From assembly GCA_950022655.1 (NCBI GenBank), contig OX465581.1, positions 27,499,300-27,563,299 of the forward strand: a stretch of DNA of 64,000 bases, in the 5' to 3' direction. Below, in pieces: positions 50,314 through 62,600 of the stretch. Position 1 is the first letter of the stretch. The number at the start of each line of letters is the position of its first letter. The notes below the pieces were generated by a model that saw only the letters and a list, made by a program, of their open reading frames with translations, was not told the DNA's origin and searched no databases. This DNA is from Alentia gelatinosa. Taxonomy: Eukaryota; Annelida; Polychaeta; Phyllodocida; Polynoidae. The position numbers and the translations under genes are program-made.

Positions 50314-52396
50314 AACCAGCGACAATTTTGTCTCGGGGTGCCACTTAGGCTTCGAAACAGTCAGCCGTACCACAAAAATTGTCTTTGTTTGATTCAATAT
50401 CCTCTCCCTATGAGTCTTCCTCAGTTCGTAACCAAAGTAGTTGCCAATTTCATGCTACGGCTGCGATCAGAAAGGGCTTTGTTGGCTTCTGGGTGAAGTT
50501 TGATGTCTGTGGGAGACTGAACAGTTTTTATAGGACCGTGAGTCCAGTCAGGAATACACATCAATGCAAAGTCGTCTACGATGATAGCCTCACCCGGAGC
50601 TCTTGTCTTTATTTTGATGCTGTGTGGTATGCCAGCTGTCGACCAACAGGAGAACGCCTGGAGCCGGTAAAGCCAGATCGACGAGACATGTGGGTAAGCA
50701 AACTAAAGCAGGATTCACGTGTCATCTCCCTCCCCTCTCTCTCCCCCCGCTAACTGGGACCCAGACCAGGCCCCCCACGCGGGGCAGACGGCGATGGAGC
50801 CGGGTCAGCCCTGCCGCCACCTCCCTCCTCGCCCACCTCTCACACCGACAAGATAGACCAGTGAGCTTGGAGTCTAGCAACCTAGAGCCACAGGTAATTT
50901 TATCACTGTTGTGCTGAGGTCCAACTTTGAAGTGCGACCTAAGGTAAACACGGAATGTGGGACAAGCCTGGAGGTGTAGTGTGGTGTGCGGACGGTGCAG
51001 CACGACCTGGTTGGGGAGTGGGCGGTGGGCGACATGTATGCACGCAGCACACCTGGCACTGAAGGTCGTCATCACTTCACACAATGAATGGTTCTGGCTA
51101 ACCGGGTTTTGAATACCTATCCCCGGCTGCTGTACTATCGCCCGAGATTATCCCTATATACACCGCTGTAAGCTGAAGGATGTGGGGCGATTCCCGAGAT
51201 AATTTTCGAGAAAATCCTGTGCAAAGCAGAGATATCAAGTATCTGATGATAACTATGTTCACGACCTTAAGTAAAGCTGAATATCATCCTTTATTGTTTA
51301 TACAGAAATGTATAGCCTGTCTTCGTATTACTTTCTAAAGTGCAATGTATATTTGTTTCCTCCAGAATTGAATATGGTTGGAGAAAAATCTCAAAATTGA
51401 ATTTAGGAATAGCCCTGATGGTCTAACTGACTTTGCGTATTCTCTGCACGCTGTATATTATAAAAGAGTCTGGTTTCACGTGGTGCCCCACAGCGAACAT
51501 ACAGTGTGCCGGGGTCGGTTCTCACCATTGGTCCCTCCTGTGGCCCGGCCCCCTGCCACTCACCTCCCACTGGAGATATCTGATATCGTACTGATGCCCC
51601 TGTCAGACACGTGACTCCGTGTGATACACGGAATGGAACATAGGAGGAAGCCAGGTCACAGCAAGCTTCCCCTCCTCCCCCTGGGTCGATGTAGAGTAAT
51701 CCTAGAAGTCATATAATCATATACATGTAGTCGGATGAGTGTCGTTTCTCCTGTAAAGTACGGCAAATAGAGAGTTGTATTTAACAGTTACAGTATATAT
51801 AGGACGCTATCTGGTGTAGATGTGCCCGTGGACTATTTGCCAGTCGTTCATGGTGAATTCCCACCCAGTTTTTATTATTCATCGAGGGAAAATGAGTCTT
51901 CCGGGTCTTGTCAGTATCTATATTGTGGTGCTTTCAGAATCCGTGTAACTGCAGTGACAGGATATCTACCGACATCATTCATGCAAAGGTGAATGAAGCA
52001 CATAATTACAGTATAAAAAGACGGCTGGGTCTGTCTTGTATTACTGTCACATTATGACAGAAACCATTAGAATAATACGTTTTCGCTGGTGATAAGAGAC
52101 ACAGAACATGGTCTCTTTTCTTGTCTCTTCTCTATCCAGGCGCTAAATCTGTATGTCCCTCTATGATAACATAGAGATAGATGCCTTAAAAGGAAATTCA
52201 AATGCTGTGTGGATGTTACTGATTTACAAAACAACACACTCAGTTTATCACGTGATAATTTTGAAAAGTCTCATGTTAGATGATTGCATACGATTATAGA
52301 AATATCATATACAGTAAAACCCCGTTTAAGGGCCACCCTCCATTGCAATTCAATTTGTTTAGCGGTAGCTGCAATAGGAAGCGCACATGCCATGTT

Positions 52397-52474
52397 ATAT
52401 CTTATCGTATTAGCTTGCAATGAAGTATTTTACAGATATCTTATCGTATTAGCTTGCAATGAAGTATTTTACAG
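52397..52474 (+). repeat. Perfect 39-bp tandem duplication
   Basis: ATATCTTATCGTATTAGCTT...GAAGTATTTTACAG occurs twice back to back with no visible difference, implying a recent duplication. Confidence 0.92.
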
Positions 52475-54112
52475 AGTCTAATACTGAAAGTTTCATACCA
52501 AGGTTGACCTCCTAACACATTCTCTGCCAATCAGAAGCCCTGTTATGGCAGTCCGTGGTGTGAAGTGTAAACAGAATTAGACAAGGGCCTCTTATGACGG
52601 CTATTGAATCAAAATGTTTGTAAGCACAGTTATATGGCAAAATTTCATCACTTTTAGGTATATGATAACAGGGAAATTTGATTTGTTATGGATATTATAT
52701 TCCATCTATATACTTGGACATAGACATAATATGAAACATCTGTATATAGCGGTTTCGGGGATTCGCCTAGCAATTTAGGAATGATGGAATGCATTTGTTT
52801 CGATATATTCTGTGACCTACAGAATTCCTCAGTTCTTCAAACTGAAATCAGTTTCTCTCTATTGATGATTGGTTATATTACACAACCTTACAGAAGAAAA
52901 CAAAGATAATGACAGAAGAGCAAATCTATTGCTGTACTTGTAGCGGAAAGTATAACCTAGTTCATCTGTAACCCAATTACTCAGAGATGGTCCCGACAGG
53001 CTTGCCATACAGCGGAATATGCATGTTCATGTCTGTCATGGCTGTACAGGTAATTCAAGTGGATGCTCTAGAGATTAGGTGAGACAGATATTTACACAGA
53101 ATCTCGGGATAATCAGGTCATAGACATTCATGGGTATTCCTTCCAGGTGTTTGGACATCTTACTAGGTAACAGCACACATGTCAGTGTTTGAGCTCTGCC
53201 ATCACCTCCTAAGTCACCACATCTCTGTAGTGTCACGCGCTATCCTCTGTTATTCGTCCTCACATATCCCTGATCACAAACCTTAACCCAGACTCCCCTA
53301 CCATCTATACCATAGTTTTCCACCAGTTGCCATCCTACTCTAAATTCCATCATTCCTAAAATGTTTTGATAGGTGAAGCCCAGGCCTCTATATACAGAAT
53401 ACTCTGTATACAGAAGTTTGATAGTATTTCTATGTATATAAATAAAAGACAAGAACTATAATAAATAAAATACCAAAACACCGAGCAGACGACATTTGTG
53501 CCTGCTTCAAAGGTCTTTATGCTGACGCGCGGCTTGTAAACAGGACCGAGTGTACCGAGACTGGCCTGTGCGTCCAGGGTGCTGTAGGACTCGGTGAAAT
53601 GGCCTTCTCGTGTCTCGACCCTGGTGGTCTGCTGACTAAAGGGGATAGAGCTCTGGAGTTGGTGGCTCAGCCGGGAGCAGCCATGTCGCCGCAATGGGGT
53701 CTCATTCAGCTGCCTACGCCCGGTGTTATCAGCGCCGCGAGGCCTTAGTCTAAATCACTACCGTTGAATGGAATGCCAATATTTCCACCGTGGGATCAAT
53801 GCACCAGTTCCCGATCGATCATCCCAACTCTGGTTTTGGTGGGGAGTGAAAAAATACCACAGAAAAAAACATAAAGGTGATTAAATCAATCCTAAACCAC
53901 CATCTCCCCCTGCCATACTCCTTCATCCCGCCACGCCCGGGCTGAAACAAACGGTTGTTCCTCTGTTTAAGGGATGATGAATGGAACGTTGCACTCTTTA
54001 CCCCAACTCGAGACTGGCAATGAGCTGTGAGGGTGATACAGGAGACATGTAATGTTTACAGGGGCGGGGGAACGTGTAAATGTGTCGCTGAAGGACTTAT
54101 AGTCGGGTGACT

Positions 54113-54125
54113 CCCCCCCCCCCCC
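54113..54125. repeat. Poly-C tract
   Basis: Thirteen consecutive C. Confidence 0.9.
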
Positions 54126-54840
54126 ACCAGACCTCCTTTCAATTTTCTTTGGAGTCACTCCGTCAGCACCCTGGAGGTGGGGAGTAGTCCTAGAACCGGG
54201 AGGTAGGGAGCTGGCGGACGTGTTTACTGCAGGGAACCTCGACGCCCGCGTACCAAATGATCCCCGTCTGAGGAGGCCGAAAGAACTGCTATCAGCTGAG
54301 AAAAAGTTGGCCGTTTATTTTTGGTCCTTATCTGAATTGCCCAAGCAGCCCTCCAAACATTGTTTACACGGCTGTGAATGCGTTTCTTAGCTTTCCCAGG
54401 TAATTTTCAGCTATTGAAAGGGTCCACTGCCTTAGGAGGCCATTGCTTCGCTGCGTTGATGGAGAATCCGTCTTAAAATGTTTATGATTATTTTCTTAAA
54501 GAGTCAACATTAAACAAATTGGATAATTATCCCTCTTGTATTTTCACTATCATTATCTCATTTTGATGGGAGACATTTCCATCATATTACTGTAATTCTA
54601 AATCAGTATTAAATCAGAGATGATAGACATTGAACTAATCATTTTACAGCTTCGGTTGAGTTAAAGAGACCTATTAATGTCAAGAAAAATTCAAATATAC
54701 TCTGAATTAACATTCTAGAGAGGTCGTTTACTTGAGTGCTTACAAAGCCTACTCCATTATTGTCTGTGCTGAAGTTTGACAGGGTGTCCGCTTTCCTGTC
54801 TGACCGCCCTCTCTGATTGTGTAATTTGGCATTGTTTCAG

Positions 54841-54976
54841 GAGGCGGGAGTCCCCTGGAGCAAACAGCGTTACGTGACCACTCAGAAGTCATTAGACTTT
54901 AGGGCGACCTCTGACTGCACGGCGCTCACATCCACGCCAGTTAGGATGTTGCTGTAGGGAGAAGAGGACAGGGACA
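54841..54976 (+). other. 5' UTR part of the neuroligin-like exon
   Basis: Starts after the acceptor TTTCAG at 54840. An in-frame TAG at 54893-54895 closes the frame upstream, so the ATG at 54977 is the first usable start in this exon. Confidence 0.6.
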
Positions 54977-56901
54977 ATGGCGCTGCTCGGCAGATTCCGA
55001 CTTACCACGGGCATGGGTGGCAGCCCGGGAGGACACAGCGGAGGACGTGGATGGTCTCTGCTCCGGGCGAGCTGCTCGCCACAATTCATGTGCCTGCTCT
55101 ACCTGCTCCTGGTGCTGTGCCCGCCGCCCTGCCGCCCCATCACCAACGCCACCCGGAGTAACGTCACTCCCGGCTCCGACGACGCGTCGGCGGCCGACGC
55201 CAACGCTATGCCGTCGGAAGTGGAGAAGCCGGAACCACCGACCATGGGCTCGGAGAAGGATCCAGTGGCGACGCGCGGGGATGCGGCCGCTGGGGACGCC
55301 TCGAATGCTGAGACGGCGGCCGGAGTCCCCGCGAGGCAGACCACGAGAAAGCCCGCACCTCCCTCCACCACTACGCGGTCCACAGTGACTCCCACAACGA
55401 TACCGCCACCGCCGGTGAAGAACGTCACGGCGACCCACACCTCAAAGGTCATCATCGATACCAAACAAGGCCGCATGGGCGGCATCGCGGTCAACGTTGA
55501 TAACGATGTGACAACGCGTTTCCTTGGCGTCCCATACGCGGCGCCACCGCTGGGTGATCTGCGTTTCAAACCGCCTCAGAAACACTCATGGAAGCAAGAA
55601 AAGGGGTGGTCCTTCCGGTCTATCTGGAACGCCACCAAGGTGAAACCAGCGTGCCCACGAGATCTGTCCGCCTGGCGGTACCCGTTCAGTCTGGACAACC
55701 TGTACGGAGACATGGTCTCTAAGGTGGAGACGAGCGAGGATTGTCTCTACCTGAATATCTACGTGCCGCGAAATCTCTCCAGCACCGAGCATATCAACAC
55801 GCTGGCCCTGCCCGTCATGATCTACCTGCACGACGGCCATCTGCGCACTGAGCACTCCCTCCTGAGAAACGCCTGGAGGTTTGCCCGTGACGGTCAGGTC
55901 ATCGTTGCCACTGTAGGCTTCCGGGTGGACGTCCTGGGTTTTTTCGCTCTCTTGGAGCCCGATGCTGAAGGCAACTTTGGCCTCAAAGACCAAAGCCTGG
56001 CTCTGCACTGGATCTGGGACAATATCCGTGAGTTCGGCGGAAACCCGGAGAAGATCACTATATTTGGGTCGGGTTCCGGGGGTATGGACGTTGGGTACCA
56101 TGTACTCTCCCCGCAGAGCCGCGGCATGTTCGTGCGGGCCATATCACAGAGTGGCTCAGTGCTGAGCAACTGCTGCCGGCACAGGAACCCAATCGCAGCG
56201 GCCACGGCACTGGCCAGGAATCTGAGGTGTCCCGTGTCACCGCACTCATCCATGATGACCTGCCTCAGAAAGGTATCTTTGGGTCATCTCATGACGGCCG
56301 CCAAGAAGACGGCCAAATCGTTCGGACGGTGGTGGCCCGTTATTGACGGCAAATTTATTCCTGCCGAACCGCTCAAACTGCTGCAGTCGGGCAGCTTCAA
56401 CCCCGTGGATTACATCATCGGTGCCAACAGCCATGACGGCTACGAGACCGTACGTGACATGCACATCGACCTGGATCGCGATGTCAGCAATGACGGCCTT
56501 GAGGACCTCATCCGGCACTTCGTCAAGAAGTACTTCCACGTGAACGTAGAGCAGGTGACGCGCGCCTTGCTCACTGAATACCACTTCTGTGCGCTCAACG
56601 TGACAGAGCTGGGGAAGAGCCTGGTGAATTTCATCACTGATATGGATTACTTAGCACCAGCCGAACTTACGGCACGCTATCTCTCACGTAACGTTAACCG
56701 GCGCGTCTTCTTGTACGAGTTCGCACACCGCCCCACGTACGCGTCGGGCGGCGCGCGCCCACCATTCATTGCCGCCCATCACCTTGACGACCTGGAGTAC
56801 GTCACTGGTGACGTGCGTTACGTCATTAAGAACGTCACAGCGGCGGAACGCACGCTCAGTCAGGCCCTGATGAGCGCCTGGACGAATTTTGCGCGCACTG
56901 G
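54977..56901 (+). CDS. Neuroligin-like cholinesterase-family adhesion protein, 5' coding exon (partial)
   Basis: Encodes 641 residues plus two bases, ending at donor G|GTAAGT (GT at 56902; phase 2). The start ATG has a strong context (A at -3, G at +4) after an in-frame stop; Met38 is a possible inner start. Residues 38-50 (MCLLYLLLVLCPP) look like a signal-peptide core. About 57-150 is a Thr/Pro/Ala-rich linker; about 152-641 is the carboxylesterase-type alpha/beta-hydrolase fold (FLGVPYAAPPLGDLRF, EDCLYLNIYVP). Disulfide cysteines C226-C256 and C418-C429 keep acetylcholinesterase spacing; the third pair is missing, as in neuroligins. The nucleophile elbow is FGSGSGG (364-369), so serine is Gly366. 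The oxyanion GGG is DGH (286-288). D487 and H602 remain. Neuroligins also carry GSGAG here, so the role is probably cell-surface or synaptic adhesion, not hydrolysis. It ends at WTNFARTG; the C-terminal part, stalk, membrane helix and tail are missing. A gliotactin/neurotactin-like paralog cannot be excluded. Confidence 0.9.
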
Positions 56902-58300
56902 GTAAGTGAACTCATTATTTCACAGTATCTTCATCTAGGTTGCCACATTTATAATGTGGACAGGTTAACTTTGTTAAATGTGGTCATGCTCATGCGTTTT
57001 TACTGCACAGGCGAGGTAATGCCTTTTGGTCAAAGTTCAGAATTACCATCGTATGACATTGAAGACTTGGATATAAACGTTTCTAACTTAGTGGCAGACA
57101 CATATTCCCGTGGCACCATCTCCGAATGATATTTTGCGAATTAATGAGACGATAAGGCATAAATAGGCTTATGTTTCTTTTCAGCCGAAGTATAACCAGT
57201 ATGTAGTTTTCACCTATTTTCATGATTCACATGTATATCCATCTGGTAGAAATTCGGAAAATCAAATGGCAGGATTAGTTCGAAATGATATAGCATAGCA
57301 TGCTCTCATATCTTTTTTTTATTGAAGGATATAGGGCCAGATATTGCGACTGACATTATCGTAGTGTTGACATCTTAGAATTATCTTACATGAACTAAAT
57401 CTAAAATTGCTTCATTGTTTTGTTTTTGAGAATGCCAAAATGGAATGGCACGCTTATTCTTTGATAAGAGAAAAGACCTCCGCAAATCTAAGATATGTTC
57501 CTATTTATAGATCCATATCAAGAAATGCCAGCAAGTCTCATCGACTTTCTTTTTATGTTCATATTTATTTGGCTGGCAACTATTTTCCCATTCTAAAAAT
57601 CCATATAGGAGATGGGAAGCGTGTAGTGAAGGGCAATATAACCCAGGATTTACAGGAATAGTCCATTCCGCCGATCAAGATATCTCCACTGGGAGAAATG
57701 CATTTCTACAAGACCCCAAGAACCTCATTTCGATCCATCATATTGGAATCTGTCACTAGGGAAGCGTCCCTCTTTTAGGCATGCACGTTTAGGAGGGCGG
57801 AACCGTTGTTTCCACCCTGCCTTTAATCTTACAGAACCCAGATGTCTTTGTACTCTTGAGATTAGATTACCCACATTTTAAATGTTTGTTTCCTGATTTA
57901 ACTTAGAAAAAAGACTCTTAATGATCTCTAGTGTTGTGTTGCTATCCATACAGCAGAATACTGACTTCTTCATACTGCTATGGGCAACACTAGGAATGAT
58001 GTAGCAGATAATGTGGTCTAATTGGATAGAACTTCCTGTGTGTAATTAAAAAGGGAATGTAATCAATCTATTCAAAAGAATGCCTGCTTCCGATAAATGT
58101 AGTAATCTTTTATTCTCAGAAATACTACTTGGCTTGGCTAAGAATCTTATCAATTGTGAGTAATAGTTAGTATTATCTGATTAGCGGTAAGGGGAATGTT
58201 TCATATGTATAGTGTCAAGGGAGGAGTGTGTGTCGCCCTTGAGACATTATCTCCTCCTAATAGCTTAATCAATAATATAATACCTGGGTTAATATACAAG

Positions 58301-58464
58301 CCTATGGTATTAAAGATGTATGTTTGACACCAGTGAATACTATGAACATATATCTAGAGTATTGTTGATAATTATGGTTATTGTACCAGCCTATAGAATT
58401 TAAGATGTACGTTTGACACCAGTGAATACTATGAACATATATCTAGAGTACTGTAGATAATTAT
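58301..58464 (+). repeat. 89-bp tandem duplication
   Basis: CCTATGGTATTAAAGATGTA...TTTGACACCAGTGAATACTA...GAACATATATCTAGAGTA occurs at 58301-58376 and again at 58390-58464, with a few substitutions. Confidence 0.88.
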
Positions 58465-59372
58465 GCAAATATAATCAGTACGAGGGGGACACCACCCATC
58501 ATCATTATGCTACGTTCTGGTCCTGATCCTGTATACATGATAACAAATACATTATGAAAACGAACAAAAATAGTTGTTATACCATGCCTTGTAATATATG
58601 TTTTACCCCAAATCTTGAAGATATCACTGTAAAACAGACCACACAGTGGCCTTTGATACCACGTGCACTGATAGTGCTTGCTGTAATTTGTGTGATAACG
58701 GGCATTCGTTGTCCCCGTCTCCAGATATTTGTTTAGCTGCGTCTATACTGTAACAATAAGCATCAAGATCCAACAAGAACTTCATTTATACGCCTTACCT
58801 TCACTGAGATTCTACTGTGAGTCACAGGTTGTATTGAAAGACTCAACGGGATTAGACATTGACGCCATTGAGGAGATGCATGTTTTTTAGGTTGTTTTTT
58901 TTACATTTTATATTACTGTAGTATATAAATGGCTTTCTATGCGCTCCAAGCTTTATGCATGCCAATTGCTACACGATTCAAGCCGGTCGCCACTGAACCA
59001 AACCAGCTTTTTTTTTTAAAGCAGAAAACAGAAAATAAAATATATATACTATTTTTATCTCTACTACCTTTATTACTTCAGGACTTTGCGAGCCTCCCAC
59101 AATCAGGTAGTTTATTGTACACATCCACAGCAAGGACTTATGAAACAGTGGCACGGACCATCTTCCCCATACTTGAAAGCTACCTACCTCACTTAAGGGC
59201 CTTCCCTCTCTGATCCTAATTCTTAAACCTTTGTGGTGATACATCTAACGTATAAAGTGCCAATAATAATGTTAATAAAAGAATGTATATATATCCTTGG
59301 AATCAAGGGGAATCCCTACTCTTACTAAATAAAATGTGAATATAGGCTATCATGTATACATGTATGTATGTG

Positions 59373-59658
59373 TGGATGGATGGATGGATGGATGGATGGA
59401 TGGATGGATGGATGGATGGATGGATGGATGGATGGATGGATGGATGGATGGATGGATGGATGGATGGATGGATGGATGGATGGATGGATGGATGGATGGA
59501 TGGATGGATGGATGGATGGATGGATGGATGGATGGATGGATGGATGGATGGATGGATGGATGGATGGATGGATGGATGGATGGATGGATGGATGGATGGA
59601 TGGATGGATGGATGGATGGATGGATGGATGGATGGATGGATGGATGGATGGATGGATG
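59373..59658. repeat. (TGGA)n microsatellite, 286 bp
   Basis: About 71 uninterrupted copies of TGGA, preceded by a short TGTATGTATG. No stop occurs in any frame on either strand, giving false W-M-D-G and S-I-H-P repeat frames of over 100 codons. The lack of interruptions suggests recent expansion and high length polymorphism. Confidence 0.97.
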
Positions 59659-62600
59659 CCCCTTTACCCCACTTTTGAGACCTTACAACGCTTTTGTACA
59701 GACAGTCCCGACAGAAATAAGATTCTGGGGATCTACTTAGAAAAGCAGCACAGGTTGTAATAACTCCCATCACCGGAGACATGATATTCGCTTAAACCCT
59801 GACAGTAACTGATGGACGGAGTTGGTGAGAGAGGAAGCCAAACATAATGCCCTGAGAGGTGGCATCGGGTTCTGCACCGTGCAGTTATTGCAGACGATTA
59901 GGTTTCGTCTAAAACCGGATGCCAAACCAATTTTCGTGGGGTTGTTAGGTCGCTGACACCTCTGGAGAGGGCAGTGGAGGAGAAGGAGGAATGGAGGAGG
60001 AGGAATGTCAGAGTAGAAGGGAGGCACCCTCCCCTTTCCCAGGATCATGACTCGTTTGCCAATAGGAAGCTGGAAACAGGCGGATCGGGCACACTCTGCC
60101 AGCGGGTCCTATGAGCACTGGGCGTCTGTCTCAGCGTCTGACGCCCGGCGCCGACAGTTGAGCTCAGTGCCGCCTGCTGCCCCGTTACCCGGTCCCACGA
60201 GCGCCAGCAACACTTCCATCTTCGCGGACGGTGGCGCTTTTAGGGGAAAATCCGCGTCCTTGTTTGAACTGAAGTAATCACTCGAGCGGATACCACAGCC
60301 AGTGTGCCGCTGACTTTCTGACAGGCAGGCATTGATAAATAGGTCATCCGAGAGGCAGGCAGAGCAAGAAATGCATGCAATTGATTTATCTTGTCATCAT
60401 TTTTCTGTACATAAAATCTTTATTGAAATACATCAGTTGGTAGCAGTGATGCCACGGAGGGCAACAGGAAATTACGAATGACCATTGGTGAAAACTAAGA
60501 CCCGTGCTTTTCCTGTGTGGCGGATGTGGGCAACTTCCTTCCTGTGCCTTCTTTTATGGTAATTAGTTCATTGATAACATTAAGGCTTAAAACACCAAAT
60601 GGGAGACACTGATTGCGGAGTGCCATTTTGAGTCGCGGGGAATGTAGCCGTAGGGGTTTCAAGGGTCCACAAGTTAAGTATGCCGTGAGTGAAAATGAAA
60701 ACAAGCTAGGGTCATTTCCTGCCGGTCGACAGCAGCTCTCTGCAGCCCTCTCTGTCCAGATAAGGATTCGTGGAGATGAGTGGGTGTTTCTGTGTTCGTG
60801 TGTTAGCGGTTGGTGGGAGGAAGAGGGGTGTTGGACATTGAGGGCGTTGAAGACACCTCACATGGCAAGGTGCTGTCTTGGCGTTTAAGGCATCGTTGCC
60901 CTCCGCCAAACGAACACATTGAAATCCACTCTCTCACACACATCACGTTTCGACTAGATAACATCCATCGTGCCACAGTTTCTCCATGCGCAAAATCTCT
61001 AAATTCTCATTGTCTAAAACCATTTAGCTCTATACTAGAAAGTATACAATACTAAGTTATTCGCAGCTAACGTTCCCTCTCATCCCCTTGTTAAACGTGG
61101 CTTGTGTCGTATTTTCATTTTAGAGGGATCAACCTCTGTTATCAGATATTGTTAGTTGTGGAATGGGCGTCTATGATCTGTGAATAAGTTCGTCATACAT
61201 TGCACATTATGCAATGCCAGGCTATAATAAAGGTCGGCCACTACAGATAATATCAACTGTTTCGACTGAATCGCACGATTTTGAATACCTGCATACATTT
61301 CGTTTGTAGCCTTTAGGGGGATATGGGAACATGGTTATCATGACATTTACACAGCTAGAGACACCCATTTCCGAATGGGAACCTAATAATGTCTTCAAAT
61401 AGAAAGGTTTCGTGGTTTGTTTTACTTTGAAGCGATCGCCTCGGGCCTCTCATGACAACTGCATAGATCAGAAGATCTATCAGAAGGTCACTGATTTACA
61501 TCTCTTTATACACGACTGCGCGCCAAGGAGCGCTGCTGTTAGACGATGCTTTATGCATAGCCACCCATGTGGAGACAAGGAGATAACTGCCAGTGGCTTC
61601 TAAATAAAGGGTCCTTCTTGCTGAACCTGCCACAGCCTCTAGTCAGGCCTCAAGGAGAGAGACGGCCCCAAAATGTAAGGTACTGTACAGATAAATTTCT
61701 GTATACTAGATGACAACCCCTCAGGGCATTCATCGGTTTGATTTACTCACTTAAAGTGTAGACCTGTGTCGGAACTAGCCTCTGTCCATTCTGTTCTCCC
61801 GGAAACAATTCTGGCATAGTCATTTCTTTAATATACTTCCTTTTGCGAAAGATTATGTCACTGTTCAGGAAATCGCACACTCATAATGCACTGCTTATTG
61901 CAATTTCACCTGTCTGTTTTCCATTAATAGGTATTACTTAGAACAAATAGAGTAGAATTAAAGCTTTACTTCCACTCTATTTGCTTAGAACACGTATAAT
62001 AACACCGATGTGAATTAAAAGTCACTGCACGAATCGAGATGGGGAATTTAGCACAATTGATAAGTAGATTAGATAGGCTAGTTTTCACACTAAACATAGA
62101 CATCGCTGCCGTATTTAGCTTATTGTTCACGGTATTGTTAGTAAAACAAAGGAGTAATTGTTCTACACTGAAGAGCGTTCCATACACATCGAGCAGTCCG
62201 TCCCGTGCCTCGACTGCCTTCAGCAATACAAGGCTTTGTATCTCCTTGTTTTACCAAGTCACTGCCCTGTGGGATTTCTATTTGTGTCTGGAAATAACAT
62301 ATCGAGTTAGGCATAGAGGCGTGCTGACTATATATCCATAAATCTCACAGAACTTAGCTTATAACTACGGGTACGTGGAGGTCATTGTGACACCAAGGGG
62401 TAACGATCGGGTGGATGAGCGGCTTGATCAGTAGTGACGAGGAGGTACAATGCTTTATCTAGGGAATGGAAAATATTCTGTTGCCAACATGACTGCTCCA
62501 TTGACTTGTTACGGCCACCCTTACTGTCTAGATATTGGCGAACGAAATCGTCTGTCTGTATCAGTGTATGAAGAATCGCCAAGAGTGGGGAAACAGCCAT

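Larger units (their letters stand above)
50760..54840. other. Probable 5' intron of the neuroligin-like gene
   Basis: No coding exon recognised. Ends with a pyrimidine-rich tract (CTTTCCTGTC...CCCTCTCTG) and the acceptor TTGTTTCAG at 54832-54840. Contains a 39-bp tandem duplication (52397-52474) and a 13-base C run at 54113-54125. Confidence 0.4.

Noticed and set aside
54941..56637. Antisense and alternate-frame open frames over the neuroligin-like exon (up to 171 codons)
   Set aside because: Shadows of a GC-rich coding exon whose sense frame shows clear esterase-family motifs.
56902..56905. Stop codon TAA read as the end of the neuroligin-like protein
   Set aside because: It lies in the consensus donor GTAAGT, and the protein would stop in the middle of the conserved esterase fold (after WTNFARTG).
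59303..59782. Open frames of 108-159 codons with W-M-D-G or S-I-H-P repeats
   Set aside because: Produced by the TGGA microsatellite, which has no stop in any frame; no unique coding sequence.
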